Source of the DNA: Lewinellaceae bacterium | GTDB lineage: Bacteria > Bacteroidota > Bacteroidia > Chitinophagales > Saprospiraceae | Length of the DNA: 64,000 bases | Direction of reading: 5' to 3' | Assembly (NCBI GenBank): GCA_020636325.1 | Contig: JACJYC010000025.1 | Location: 22,037 to 86,036 of the forward strand | Part shown: piece by piece, positions 1-9,271 of the stretch | Layout: every line of letters begins with the position of its first letter | Numbering within the stretch: the first letter of the stretch is position 1 | Notes under the pieces: generated by a model | What the model was told of the DNA's origin: nothing | What the model saw: only the letters and a program-made list of their open reading frames with translations | The model's database searches: none | Translations under genes and position numbers: made by a program

Positions 1-1960
1 GCTGTTCGAGGTTATCCGGTACAGGTTCCTTCAGCCGGTAACCGTTCAGGCATTCAATGATAATGCCCGGGTCGTCACCGTGAAGCAGCGTATTGTAAAA
101 CCCGGCAGCCCGGGTCATGTCCCGCGGAGTGATGACATAAATGCCGCGCAGGGCGTTCAGCACCATCCCCATCGGGGAGCCGGAGTGCCAGATCCCTTCC
201 AGCCGGTGCCCCCGGGTCCGGATAATCGCCGGCGCCATTTGTTTGCCGTTGGACCTGTACCTGACGGTCGCCAGGTCGTCGGTCAGGGCGGATAAACCGT
301 ACACCAGATAATCCAGGTACTGGATCTCGGCGATCGGCCGCCACCCCCTCATGGAGAGTCCGATCGCCTGTCCGACAATGGTCCATTCCCGGATGCCGGT
401 GTCAAAAATGCGGCTTTCCCCGTATTTTTGCTGGATTCCGGCCAGCCCCTGATTCACATCACCGATCTTGCCGACATCCTCTCCGAAGGCGATGAGGTTG
501 GAATGGGTTGAGAATGCATGGTCAAAAAAGCGATTCAGGATCTCATAGCCGTTCCTGCGTTCGGGGTTGGGGCCGTAAACCGGTCCGACCGGGGCCACCG
601 CGAGCGCGGAATTCGGGGAAGAAGAGTACAGCTGGGCATGGTAGTGCCTTTCGGCGGTCTGATAACAAGCCCTGATCCAGGATTCCAGTTTGGGCAGCGC
701 CGGTTCTGACCCGCCGGCCGAGATTTCAAACAGCATTTTGCGGGCGTTCTTCAGCACTTCGCTGATAACCGGCGTTTTGAGTGCCGATAGTTCTTTTTTC
801 AGCTCAACCGCATTGGGCCGCTGATCGGAAATGGCGGCATAGATCTGTTCCAGTTCCTTTAAACGAGTTCCGGCGTAGTGGTTGCAGCGTTTCCAGGCCT
901 TGTCGCGGCTTTCCTTTACCTTCAGCCTGGCCGTTGTCCGTATTTCGTGCAGTTTTTCTTCGGTGGCATACCCTTCTCTGACCAGCCATCCCTTCATTTG
1001 TTCCAGACAGTCGGTCTGTTTTTCCCATTGAAGGCGGTCCGGCGACTTATACCGCTCATGGGAGCCGGAGGTGGAGTGGCCCTGGGGTTGGGTTAGTTCT
1101 TCAATATGGAACAGGGCGGGTTGATGTTTTTGGCGCACCTCGGCAAGGCCGGTTTCAAAGAGCCTGAGCAGCTCCGGGTATTTCCAGCCTTTTTCTTTAA
1201 GGATGCGGACCCCGCCTGAAGACCGGCGATCCGGCTCGAACCCGGCCAGTGCAGCGGAGATGCTGCCTTTGGTGGTTTGGAACTCTTTGGCAACGGAAAT
1301 GCCGTAACCGTCGTCCCAGACGAAGACAGCCAAGGGGACCTGCATTACGCCGGCGGCATTGACCGTTTCCCAGAATACGCCTTCGGTGGTACTGGCATCG
1401 CCGATGGTGCAGGCGACGATTTCGTTCCCGGCATTGGAAAAGCCGGAAACCACCCCGGCTTCCCGGTATTTTTTTGAAGCCAGAGCGAGGCCGAGCGAAC
1501 GCGCCATTTGTCCGCCTGTACTGGATATGTCGGCGCTGACATTGAATTGGTTGACGTGCGGCAGCCAGTTGCCTTCGCTGTCAATAAAAGGCGTTGCGAA
1601 GTGGCTGTTCATTTGCCTGCCGCCGGAGAACGGGTCGTGGTCGGGATCGGCGTAGAGTTGTGCGAAAAAATCCTCAACCGTGCAAAGGTTGAGCGCGAGC
1701 ATTAGCGTAAGGTCGCGGTAATAACCCGAGCGGAAATCTCCGGGTTGCAGAAAATGGGCGAGGGCGACCTGCGGGACTTCTTTGCCGTCGCCGGTAATGC
1801 CGAATTTGGCCTTGCCGGTGAGAACTTCTCTGCGGGCCAGCAAGGAGGCTTCCCGGCTCAGGCAGCAGATCTCGAAATCATGCAGGTAGGTCTCAGCATT
1901 GTATAATGGTCTGTTTTCGGTTCGGCGCTTTCTGGTTTCGAACGCAATGTCTTCACTCAT
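1..1960 (-). CDS. 2-oxoacid dehydrogenase E1, fused alpha and beta subunits (3' end cut by window)
   Basis: Thiamine-dependent E1 that decarboxylates 2-oxoacids, probably branched-chain ones, and passes the acyl group to the lipoyl E2; cytoplasmic. I translated it from position 1960 (ATG, protein starts MSEDIAFETRKRR) because it runs off the left edge without a stop. About 653 residues are visible, close to the usual 660-700, so only the extreme C-terminus is missing. The alpha half has a thiamine-binding GDASTTEG and the GHSTSGSHERYK loop near position 1060. The beta half begins near 570 with GYEILNRFFDHAF and has FGEDVGKIGDVNQG and FDTGIREWTIVGQAIG. One-chain alpha/beta E1 is common in Bacteroidota. 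Substrate preference (branched-chain versus pyruvate) cannot be fixed from this alone. Confidence 0.85.
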   Translation of the reverse strand, partial: MSEDIAFETRKRRTENRPLYNAETYLHDFEICCLSREASLLARREVLTGKAKFGITGDGKEVPQVALAHFLQPGDFRSGYYRDLTLMLALNLCTVEDFFAQLYADPDHDPFSGGRQMNSHFATPFIDSEGNWLPHVNQFNVSADISSTGGQMARSLGLALASKKYREAGVVSGFSNAGNEIVACTIGDASTTEGVFWETVNAAGVMQVPLAVFVWDDGYGISVAKEFQTTKGSISAALAGFEPDRRSSGGVRILKEKGWKYPELLRLFETGLAEVRQKHQPALFHIEELTQPQGHSTSGSHERYKSPDRLQWEKQTDCLEQMKGWLVREGYATEEKLHEIRTTARLKVKESRDKAWKRCNHYAGTRLKELEQIYAAISDQRPNAVELKKELSALKTPVISEVLKNARKMLFEISAGGSEPALPKLESWIRACYQTAERHYHAQLYSSSPNSALAVAPVGPVYGPNPERRNGYEILNRFFDHAFSTHSNLIAFGEDVGKIGDVNQGLAGIQQKYGESRIFDTGIREWTIVGQAIGLSMRGWRPIAEIQYLDYLVYGLSALTDDLATVRYRSNGKQMAPAIIRTRGHRLEGIWHSGSPMGMVLNALRGIYVITPRDMTRAAGFYNTLLHGDDPGIIIECLNGYRLKEPVPDNLEQ

Positions 1961-2037
1961 TCAAGGTAAAATTTGGTTAGGCAAGGCCGCAAGGTTTGTT
2001 GTCGGAATAAAATTCCGAAAGCCCTTGATTTTTGTAA

Positions 2038-2045
2038 CAAAGTTA
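2038..2045 (-). promoter_or_regulatory. Probable -7 element for the E1 gene
   Basis: On the minus strand the bases read TAACTTTG, an exact match to the Bacteroidota -7 consensus TAnnTTTG, about 80 bp before the E1 start. It abuts a perfect 14-bp palindrome AACAAAATTTTGTT at 2046-2059, which sits in the promoter spacer and could be an operator. No clear -33 TTTG is present. Confidence 0.4.
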
Positions 2046-2135
2046 AACAAAATTTTGTTGAATTTGAACAGGGACTTTCAGCCTGATGCGCGGACCTCAG
2101 TTACTTTAAAACGGGATTGCGTCTTAAAAAGGTCG

Positions 2136-2191
2136 TTAACAAGCATTAACGAATCATTAACCGGGTAACAAAAATATTTAGGCTACTTTTG
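2136..2191 (+). promoter_or_regulatory. Promoter of the DUF1573 gene with three phased TTAAC boxes
   Basis: TACTTTTG at 2184-2191 is an exact TAnnTTTG -7 box about 35 bp before the DUF1573 ATG. Upstream, TTAAC occurs at 2136, 2146 and 2157, that is 10 and 11 bp apart on one face of the helix, followed by GTAAC. Such phasing suggests a bound regulator; none is identified. Confidence 0.45.
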
Positions 2192-2225
2192 CCATTATAT
2201 CGTTAAAACAAAAAAAATCACCGTA

Positions 2226-2705
2226 ATGAAAAGATTATTTTCTCTCTTTACCATGCTGATTGCCATCACCTCATTCGCCGTTGCACAGACCAACGTTACG
2301 CCTGTTGACGCAACGACGCCTGAAAAGGTAGGTGGCCCGAACATGAAATTTGAAACGATGGAAGTTGACTACGGCACCATTGAACAAGGCGCCGATCCCT
2401 ACCGCGTTTTCAAATTCACGAACGTAGGTACCGAACCGCTCGTGATCAAAAGCGCCAAAGGCAGCTGCGGATGTACGATCCCGACCTATCCGAAAGAGCC
2501 GATCCTGCCTGGCCAGACCAACGAGATCAAAGTAAAATATGACACCAACCGCCCTGGCCCCTTCACCAAGCGCGTAACACTGACCACCAACGTCAGCGAA
2601 GATCCGGTCGTTTTGACCATTAAAGGGGTTGTGAACAAAAAGGCTGAGGAGCAAGAAGGTTTGCCCTTGAACAAAAGCGGCCTGTTCAATAACAACGGCA
2701 ACTAA
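2226..2705 (+). CDS. DUF1573 domain-containing secreted protein
   Basis: A 159-residue exported protein. Residues 1-21 form a signal peptide (MKRLFSLFTMLIAITSFAVAQ, cut after AVAQ). The rest is one DUF1573 Ig-like beta domain: FETMEVDYGTIEQG, then FKFTNVGTEPLVI and the family's SCGCT motif, then KVKYDTNRPGPF and VLTIKGVV. Its biochemical role is unknown; in Bacteroidota these are abundant periplasmic or outer-membrane-associated proteins. It is monocistronic, with its own promoter at 2184 and a strong terminator at 2740. The ATG follows an A-rich stretch and no Shine-Dalgarno is visible. Confidence 0.88.
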   Translation: MKRLFSLFTMLIAITSFAVAQTNVTPVDATTPEKVGGPNMKFETMEVDYGTIEQGADPYRVFKFTNVGTEPLVIKSAKGSCGCTIPTYPKEPILPGQTNEIKVKYDTNRPGPFTKRVTLTTNVSEDPVVLTIKGVVNKKAEEQEGLPLNKSGLFNNNGN

Positions 2706-2739
2706 TAAAAGGCTGTTATTCAGCGCTTTTATCAATCAT

Positions 2740-2782
2740 AACAAAAAAGCCGGCGCGGAATATCCGCGTCGGCTTTTTTGTT
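2740..2782 (+). terminator. Rho-independent terminator after DUF1573
   Basis: Near-perfect 20-bp stem (arms 2740-2759 and 2763-2782, three-base loop ATA) whose arms begin with A-tracts and end in T-tracts, so it can act on both strands. It begins 35 bp after the DUF1573 stop. Confidence 0.9.
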
Positions 2783-2802
2783 TGTCCGGTACCAAAAAAA
2801 AA

Positions 2803-2825
2803 CCCTTGCTTCTTGGAAGCAAGGG
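2803..2825 (-). terminator. Minus-strand hairpin followed by T-run
   Basis: Perfect 10-bp stem CCCTTGCTTC/GAAGCAAGGG with loop TTG. Read on the minus strand the stem is followed by nine T's, a textbook intrinsic terminator. No minus-strand gene ends here, so it would terminate an unannotated minus-strand transcript or form a two-way barrier with the hairpin at 2740. Confidence 0.6.
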
Positions 2826-3258
2826 CCTCTAACCCAAACAAATAAACACAAAAACTACTTTTAGATACACAATATTACGGCATTTCTTCCAATGATACAA
2901 TTTTTTCACCTTAAAAAATTTATAAAAAAAACGTATTTCGTTTAAAATGCTGTATATCAGATTTTTATATACGATATTGTCGTTACGGGTAGCGCAGCCC
3001 GGCAGAAAACGGATGATGGGGTAGTGTTACAACAACCGGCATCCTAAAAAAAACGGAATTAATATCGATTTGTGACATTTCAAAGTACGGTTAAATTTTT
3101 TACTATATTGATTAATAATACTTTATGGGAATTTCAGTGACAAAAAATAACCGCTCTGTTGCTCTGCCCGCCTTATTTTTTGGCCCCGCCCGTTATTTGC
3201 GTTTCCAAGATTCGGTTGCAACCTTTATATTTAGTCCCGGAATTCGAAATTTTCATCC
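2826..3258. other. AT-rich intergenic region with no gene seen
   Basis: About 430 bp between the hairpins and the acylase gene. I see no open frame with family resemblance. It is AT-rich with runs of A and T. TATATTTA at 3226-3233 is a 7/8 match to the -7 consensus and could drive the acylase gene; a TTTG at 3196-3199 is rather far upstream. Confidence 0.5.
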
Positions 3259-5688
3259 ATGAAAATACTCAAATTTTTATCAGCCCTGGTCATTACCGGC
3301 GCGCTTTTGTTTGTTTTGGGCATGGAAAAGCCATTTGGGGTGCAGCTGCCGCCCATAGGCGGGTTTTTCAGCCCCTTTTCAGGATTCTGGCAAAACGCGG
3401 AGTCCGCCGGCGCTTACAAGAGCGGGGCGCTGAACATTGAAGGCACAACAGCGCCGGTGAAAGTGATCTTTGACCGCCGCATGGTGCCCCATATCTTTGC
3501 TCAAAGCGCCGAGGATGCGGTTTTTGCGCAAGGATATATTCACGCCAGGTTCAGGCTGTGGCAGATGGATATTTCCGCCCGGGCCACCGGCGGGACCGTA
3601 GCCGAAGTTGTCGGAGAGAGCGGCTTGAACAACGACAAGGAGCAACGCCGCAAAGGGATGGTCTTCGCTGCGGAGAAAACGGTGAAAAACTGGCAGAACG
3701 CTCCCTTCGAATGGGGCCTGATCCAGGCTTACACCAACGGCGTCAATGCCTATATCGATCAATTGTCCCCGAAGGATTACCCGCTTGAATTCAAATTGCT
3801 CAATTACCGTCCGGAGCATTGGACACCGCTGAAATCCGCTTTGTTCTTCAAAAAGATGTCGGAAACCTTATGCGGCAGGAGCGATGACATTGCCGCTACC
3901 AGAGCCCTCCGCAAGGTCGGAAAGCCCTTGTACGACTTTTTATTCCCGGAGTACAACCCGCAGCAATCTCCGGTCATTCCCATCGGCACCCCCTGGGACT
4001 TTACGCCGGTCGAAATCCCGCCGGCGCCGGAAAATAAGGTCATGATCGGCAACCTGTCGCCTGATTTTAACCCTGCGCAACCCCTGCCGTTTATGGGGAG
4101 CAACAACTGGGCGCTGTCCGGCGCAAAAACGGCTTCCGGCTATCCGGTGCTGTGCAGCGATCCGCACCTCCAGCTGACCCTGCCTTCCGTCTGGTTCGAA
4201 GTGCAATTGAACGCGCCGGGACTGAACGCATACGGGGTATCCTTTCCGAGCCTTCCCGGCATTTTGATCGGCTTCAACGATCATGTCGCCTGGGCCGAAA
4301 CCAATGTCGAACAGGATGTCCTGGATTGGTACGCCATCACGTGGGTGAATGAAGAAAAAACCAAATACCTCCTGGACAACAAACCGGTGAATGTGGAGAT
4401 CCGGGAAGAAACCATCCTGGTGCGCGGTCAGGAACCCGTGGTTGAGAAGGTCAAATACACGGTCTGGGGCCCGGTGGTGACCGAATTCCCGGATAATTCG
4501 CACACTGACCTGGCCATGCGCTGGGTGGCGCATGATGCCCAGAATGACGGCGTATCCCATGACATCGGGACCTTTTTCAACCTCATGCGAGCGACCAACT
4601 ACGAGGATTATTCAAAGGCCCTGAGCACGTATGATAACCCGGCGCAAAACTTTGCTTTTGCTGCCCGTGACGGAGATATCGCGCTAAAGGTCAACGGCCG
4701 CTTTCCGCTGCGCCGCCCGGGGCAGGGCAAATTTGTACAGGACGGCAGCATATCCGGTTCGGCCTGGCCCGGCTTTATTCCCATGGATCAGGTCCCGCAG
4801 GTGAAAAACCCGGAAAGGGGGTTTGTCGCTTCCTCCAATCAGCGCTCAACCGGGCTGGACTATCCCTATTATTATTTCGGTTATTTTGACGATTACAGGG
4901 GCCGCTATATCAACCGGACCTTATCCTCCCGTTCAGGGTTCACACTGGAAGATATGGCCGCTTTGCAGAACGATGACTACAGCCTGAAGGCAGAAGAAGG
5001 CGTACCTTTATTGGTCTCATTGCTGGACAACAGCAAGCTGAGTCCCGGAGAACAATCCATGCTGGATACGCTGAAAGCCTGGGATTTCCGGTTCACAGCC
5101 GATATCAAAGCGCCGCTGATCTTTGAGGAGTGGATGCGGCAGGTTGCCTTGCTGGCCTTCGATGAAGTGGAGGAAACGGCCGGTGAGCCCATCATCCTGC
5201 CGGAGACCTGGCGAATGATCGATCTGCTGGCGCACCAACCGCAAGATACCATTTTTGACAACCGTTCCACACCTGAGACCGAGGATGCGGGCATGATCGT
5301 TTCGAAGGCCTTTCACCAGGCGGCCGCAACAATTTCCGATCATTGGGCAGACCCTGCCTATACCTGGAAGGACGCGAAAGGGACCGAGATCCGGCACCTG
5401 GCCCGCCTTCCCGGTATGGGATCCGGCCTGATGCCCATCGGCGGTTACCGCGACGCGCCCAATGCACTTTCCCGTACGGCAGGCCCTTCCTGGCGGATGA
5501 TCGTTGAGCTTGGGCCGCAGGTGAAAGCGCGCGGCATCTACCCCGGCGGCCAGTCCGGAAACCCCGGGAGCCGGTACTACGACAACATGATCGGCGAATG
5601 GTCAAAAGGAAAGTATCAGGATCTGATTTTCATGAAGTCGCCGGATGATGATCCGCAATCCGTTTTATTCACCCTGGAAATTAATTGA
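3259..5688 (+). CDS. Penicillin acylase (Ntn-hydrolase) family amidase
   Basis: An 809-residue member of the penicillin amidase family, which hydrolyses amide bonds in beta-lactams, acyl-homoserine lactones or other N-acyl compounds. Precursors are cleaved to expose an N-terminal Ser nucleophile: here Ser281 in GSNNWALSG, followed by DPHLQL and the conserved PGxxIGFNDHVAWAETNV region. Residues 1-21 form a signal sequence or membrane anchor, so the enzyme is probably periplasmic. The A-chain motif VIFDRRMVPHIFAQ and the FAQGYIHARFRLWQMD block are near residues 70-105. The following small membrane gene overlaps its stop codon. The natural substrate is not predictable. Confidence 0.9.
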   Translation: MKILKFLSALVITGALLFVLGMEKPFGVQLPPIGGFFSPFSGFWQNAESAGAYKSGALNIEGTTAPVKVIFDRRMVPHIFAQSAEDAVFAQGYIHARFRLWQMDISARATGGTVAEVVGESGLNNDKEQRRKGMVFAAEKTVKNWQNAPFEWGLIQAYTNGVNAYIDQLSPKDYPLEFKLLNYRPEHWTPLKSALFFKKMSETLCGRSDDIAATRALRKVGKPLYDFLFPEYNPQQSPVIPIGTPWDFTPVEIPPAPENKVMIGNLSPDFNPAQPLPFMGSNNWALSGAKTASGYPVLCSDPHLQLTLPSVWFEVQLNAPGLNAYGVSFPSLPGILIGFNDHVAWAETNVEQDVLDWYAITWVNEEKTKYLLDNKPVNVEIREETILVRGQEPVVEKVKYTVWGPVVTEFPDNSHTDLAMRWVAHDAQNDGVSHDIGTFFNLMRATNYEDYSKALSTYDNPAQNFAFAARDGDIALKVNGRFPLRRPGQGKFVQDGSISGSAWPGFIPMDQVPQVKNPERGFVASSNQRSTGLDYPYYYFGYFDDYRGRYINRTLSSRSGFTLEDMAALQNDDYSLKAEEGVPLLVSLLDNSKLSPGEQSMLDTLKAWDFRFTADIKAPLIFEEWMRQVALLAFDEVEETAGEPIILPETWRMIDLLAHQPQDTIFDNRSTPETEDAGMIVSKAFHQAAATISDHWADPAYTWKDAKGTEIRHLARLPGMGSGLMPIGGYRDAPNALSRTAGPSWRMIVELGPQVKARGIYPGGQSGNPGSRYYDNMIGEWSKGKYQDLIFMKSPDDDPQSVLFTLEIN

Positions 5689-6041
5689 TGATGATCCGTT
5701 CTTTATTGTGGCTATCGGCAACTGTACTGGTTGCCGGCCTGATCCTGGGTTTTGTCCTGCCGTGGTGGATCCTTGCATTGGTAGGCGCCGCAGGAGCCTG
5801 GCTGTTGAAAACCCCGCCTTCAGCGGCCTGGATCGGCGGTTTCGTCGGCGGCGCGCTGGTGTGGGGCGGTCTTGCATTCTGGATCGATAACGGCAATTCA
5901 GGCATCTTGTCCGGCAGGATCGCGGGATTGGCAGGCGCTGAAAGCCGTTACGCCATTCTGCTGGCTACCGCGGTATTCGGGGCTTTGCTGGCTTCTTTCG
6001 GCGCGCTAACCGGCAGCCTCGCCCGCCGGGCCATCGCCTGA
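5688..6041 (+). CDS. Small membrane protein, function unknown
   Basis: About 117 residues, very hydrophobic, with three or four predicted membrane segments (LLWLSATVLVAGLILGFV; WWILALVGAAGAWLL; WIGGFVGGALVWGGLAFWI; YAILLATAVFGALLASFGAL). The ATG at 5688 overlaps the acylase stop by one base (TGATG), so translation is probably coupled; a TTG at 5685 and a second ATG at 5691 are alternatives. No family recognised. Its tight link to the acylase suggests co-expression, not a known function. Confidence 0.7.
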   Translation: MMIRSLLWLSATVLVAGLILGFVLPWWILALVGAAGAWLLKTPPSAAWIGGFVGGALVWGGLAFWIDNGNSGILSGRIAGLAGAESRYAILLATAVFGALLASFGALTGSLARRAIA

Positions 6042-6044
6042 AAA

Positions 6045-6075
6045 AGGAAAAGCGAAACCAAAACAGTTCCGCTTT
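6045..6075. terminator. Bidirectional terminator between convergent operons
   Basis: Stem with GAAAAGCG against CGCTTTTC arms (6045-6054 with 6065-6075, one mismatch), flanked by A and T tracts. It lies between the small membrane gene and the convergent leuB end and could serve both. Confidence 0.6.
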
Positions 6076-6114
6076 TCAAAATCACTCAAATCGTTTATTC
6101 TTCCGGTCGGCGCA

Positions 6115-7233
6115 TCAAATGATCGTCGATACGCCGTCTTTTATTCTTCCTTCGTGGAGGTAGAGTTCCTCCGGTTCGGACACCATATGCGCAATGGCAT
6201 CGCCGATGCGGGAGCACCCGTAGACAATGGCCGGCGAAAGCTCAGGTGTGCCTATTCCTTTTTCCAGCAGGTATTGAACAGCCAGCCGGATCAGGTGCGC
6301 CTCATCGTTCATGCCGAGGCTTTCGAGCAGCATGGCAGCCGATAAAATGGCCGCATTCGGGTTGGCGATGTCTTTGCCTGTGGCCTGCGGAAATGACCCG
6401 TGTATGGGCTCAAACAAAGAGGTATGCACACCGATGGATGCCGACGGCAACAGCCCCATTGACCCTGCGATCACGCTGGCTTCGTCGGAAAGGATGTCGC
6501 CGAACATGTTTTCGGTCAGGATGACGTCAAACTGCTTCGGGTATTGGATAAGCTGCATGGCGGCATTGTCCACGAACATCATTTCCAGTTCGATATCGGG
6601 GTAGTCCTTCGCAATGTTTTTGGTCACATCCCGCCATAGCCTGGAGGTTTCGAGCACATTGGCTTTGTCCACCAGGGTGACTTTTTTCCGGCGGCCGGCC
6701 GCGTAGTCAAAAGCCAGCCTGGCGATGCGCTCGATCTCATGCTTTTCGTAGCTGCACAGGTCGGTGGCTTTGCTGTTGTCCGGTTGCCGGGTCTTCTCGC
6801 CGAAGTAGATCCCGCCGGTCAATTCGCGGAGGATGATGAAATCAGCGCCGGCTACCTTATCCTCCTTCAGGGGTGAAAGGTGGAGGAGGGTAGGGTAGGT
6901 CTTCACCGGCCGGATATTGGCATACAGCTGAAGGCTTTTTCTCAGTTTGAGCAGCCCTTGTTCCGGTCTTACCCTGGCATTCGGATCGTTGTCGTACTTC
7001 GGATCGCCGATGGCGCCGAATAAAACGGCATCGGCGGCCATGCAGGTTTCCAGCGTGAGGTCCGGCAACGGATCCCCGGTGCGATCGATGGCGATAGCGC
7101 CTACATCGGCAAAACAATATTCGAAATAGTGGTTGAAACGGCCGGCAATGGCGTCCAGCACTTTAATGGCTTGCCAGGTTACTTCGGGGCCGATCCCATC
7201 GCCGGGTAATACTGCAATTTTTATCTTTTCCAT
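6115..7233 (-). CDS. leuB: 3-isopropylmalate dehydrogenase
   Basis: Oxidises and decarboxylates 3-isopropylmalate to 2-oxoisocaproate with NAD+, the third step of leucine synthesis. The 372-residue protein starts MEKIKIAVLPGDGIGPEV and contains the expected AVLFGAIGDPKYD, LRELTGGIYFGE, DKANVLETSRLWR and GDILSDEASVIAGSMGLLPSA blocks and the NAD-site region EPIHGSFPQATGKDIANP. I chose the ATG at 7233, 10 bp after the leuD stop; an in-frame ATG at 7254 would overlap leuD and adds a non-homologous MLFETSS. It is the last gene of the leu operon. Confidence 0.95.
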   Translation of the reverse strand: MEKIKIAVLPGDGIGPEVTWQAIKVLDAIAGRFNHYFEYCFADVGAIAIDRTGDPLPDLTLETCMAADAVLFGAIGDPKYDNDPNARVRPEQGLLKLRKSLQLYANIRPVKTYPTLLHLSPLKEDKVAGADFIILRELTGGIYFGEKTRQPDNSKATDLCSYEKHEIERIARLAFDYAAGRRKKVTLVDKANVLETSRLWRDVTKNIAKDYPDIELEMMFVDNAAMQLIQYPKQFDVILTENMFGDILSDEASVIAGSMGLLPSASIGVHTSLFEPIHGSFPQATGKDIANPNAAILSAAMLLESLGMNDEAHLIRLAVQYLLEKGIGTPELSPAIVYGCSRIGDAIAHMVSEPEELYLHEGRIKDGVSTII

Positions 7234-7243
7234 GGAACTGGTT

Positions 7244-7840
7244 TCAAATAACAACTCCGCGTTCGCGCTCGAATTGTTCGATTTTATCTTTAAGACTCAG
7301 TAAATAATCCAGGTCATCGTATCCGTTGAGCAAACAGGTCTTTTTATACGGATCGATATCGAATGACACCTTTTTACCGGATACCGGCAGCTCGAGGGTC
7401 TGGTTTTCAAGATCAACGCTGAATTCGGCCCCTGGATTGGATTCGATGGCCAGGAAAATTTCATCGAGTATTTCCGGGCTGACCGTGATGGGCAGCAATC
7501 CGTTGTTCAGGGCATTTCCTTTGAAAATGTCAGCGAAAAAACTGGACACCACCACCCGGAACCCGAAATCGTACAAGGCCCAGGCCGCATGCTCCCGGCT
7601 CGATCCGCAGCCAAAATTCTTGCCGGCCACCAGGATATCCCCGGCATACACGGGGTTGTTCAGGATAAAATCCTTTTTGGGGGTTCCGTCGCTGTTGTAA
7701 CGCCAGTCCCGGAACAAATTATCCCCGAACCCTTCCCGGGTGGTCGCCTTGAGGAACCTCGCCGGAATGATCTGGTCCGTATCCACGTCCTCCGCAGGGA
7801 GGGGAACGGCGCTGGATTTTATGGCTTTAAACTTTTCCAA
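7244..7840 (-). CDS. leuD: 3-isopropylmalate dehydratase small subunit
   Basis: Small subunit of isopropylmalate isomerase, which with LeuC converts 2- to 3-isopropylmalate. 198 residues, usual length. Diagnostic blocks are DVDTDQIIPARFLK near the N-terminus and AGKNFGCGSSREHAAWAL in the middle, the swivelling aconitase-like substrate loop. It sits 18 bp after leuC and 10 bp before leuB in the leuACDB operon. Confidence 0.95.
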   Translation of the reverse strand: MEKFKAIKSSAVPLPAEDVDTDQIIPARFLKATTREGFGDNLFRDWRYNSDGTPKKDFILNNPVYAGDILVAGKNFGCGSSREHAAWALYDFGFRVVVSSFFADIFKGNALNNGLLPITVSPEILDEIFLAIESNPGAEFSVDLENQTLELPVSGKKVSFDIDPYKKTCLLNGYDDLDYLLSLKDKIEQFERERGVVI

Positions 7841-7858
7841 GTTTTCTTTTTTTGACGT

Positions 7859-9256
7859 TTAAGCAATCATCAATTCCCGGACGTCGGTTACCTGGCCGGC
7901 AACCGCAGCCGCAGCGGCTGTGAGCGGGCTGGCCAGAATAGTGCGTGCGCCGGGGCCCTGCCGGCCTTCAAAATTCCGGTTGGAGGTCGATACGCAGTAT
8001 TCGCCTTGCGGGATTTTGTCCTCGTTCATGCCCAGGCAGGCTGAACAACCGGGTTCCCGGAAATCGAAACCGGCTTCCTGAAAGATCTCCGCCAGGCCTT
8101 CTTCCTTTGCCTGTGCGGCTACCTGTTGCGATCCCGGTACGATCATTGCCGTTACGTGATCGGCTTTTCTTTTTCCTTTCAAAAACCGGGCCACTACCCG
8201 CAGGTCCTCGATCCTGGAGTTGGTGCAGCTGCCGATGAAGACGTGTTGAATTTTCTTTCCGGAAATGGACTCGCCTGATTCGAAGCCCATATATTCGAGC
8301 GCTTTGCCGAAAGTCGCCGGATTCTCTCCGGGTTTGGCCCCCGGTACGGATTGGGTGACCTTGATCCCCATGCCGGGGTTGGTGCCGAATGTTACCATGG
8401 GCTCGATATCGGCGGCATCAAAGTTGTATTCTTTATCGAACACGGCATCTTCATCCGAAAACAGGGTTTTCCAACGCGCCGTTGCGGCATCGAAATCCGC
8501 TCCCTGCGGGCTGAATTTGCGCCCTTTTAGGTAGTCGAACGTCACCTGGTCCGGAGCGATCAGCCCACCACGGGCGCCCATTTCTATGCTCATATTGCAG
8601 ATGGTCATCCGGGCTTCCATCGACAAGGAGCGGATGGCAGAGCCGGCGTATTCCACAAAATATCCCGTACCGCCGCCGGCGGTGAGCCTGGAGATGATGT
8701 AGAGGATGATATCCTTGGAAAGCACTCCGGGGCGCAATTGACCGTCAACGGTTATGCGCATTCTTTTGGGCCGGCTTTGCAGGAGGCACTGCGTGGCGAA
8801 TACCTGTTCCACCTGGCTGGTGCCGATACCGAAGGCGATGCACCCGAAGGCGCCGTGCGTGCTGGTATGGCTGTCGCCGCAAACGATGGTCATGCCCGGC
8901 TGGGTGACGCCCAGTTCAGGACCGATCACGTGGACAATGCCCTGGTAGGGATGGCCCAGACCGTACAATTCCAATCCGAATTTCCGGCAGTTTTCCGTGA
9001 GTTTCTCCACCTGGAACCTGGACAGCTCTTCCCGGATCGGCAAATGCTGGTCCCTGGTCGGTACATTGTGGTCGGCGGTTGCCACGGTCTGGCCCGGTCT
9101 GAACACCGGAAGGCCTCTTTCGGCGAGCCCGTCGAATGCCTGAGGGCTGGTAACCTCGTGGATGAAATGGCGGTCGATGTACAACACCTCCATGCCGCCC
9201 GGCACAGGGCTGACCACGTGCGCATCCCAGATTTTATCGAATAACGTTTTACCCAT
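7859..9256 (-). CDS. leuC: 3-isopropylmalate dehydratase large subunit
   Basis: Large, iron-sulfur subunit of isopropylmalate isomerase. 465 residues, as usual. Cluster cysteines lie in IGSCTNSRIEDL and near the C-terminus in PGCSACLGMNEDK; other hallmarks are CGDSHTSTHGAFG and the C-terminal CVSTSNRNFEGRQG. The start MGKTLFDKIWDAHVV matches the family, and leuA ends 15 bp upstream. Confidence 0.95.
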   Translation of the reverse strand: MGKTLFDKIWDAHVVSPVPGGMEVLYIDRHFIHEVTSPQAFDGLAERGLPVFRPGQTVATADHNVPTRDQHLPIREELSRFQVEKLTENCRKFGLELYGLGHPYQGIVHVIGPELGVTQPGMTIVCGDSHTSTHGAFGCIAFGIGTSQVEQVFATQCLLQSRPKRMRITVDGQLRPGVLSKDIILYIISRLTAGGGTGYFVEYAGSAIRSLSMEARMTICNMSIEMGARGGLIAPDQVTFDYLKGRKFSPQGADFDAATARWKTLFSDEDAVFDKEYNFDAADIEPMVTFGTNPGMGIKVTQSVPGAKPGENPATFGKALEYMGFESGESISGKKIQHVFIGSCTNSRIEDLRVVARFLKGKRKADHVTAMIVPGSQQVAAQAKEEGLAEIFQEAGFDFREPGCSACLGMNEDKIPQGEYCVSTSNRNFEGRQGPGARTILASPLTAAAAAVAGQVTDVRELMIA

Positions 9257-9271
9257 TTCGCTTTGTACGTT

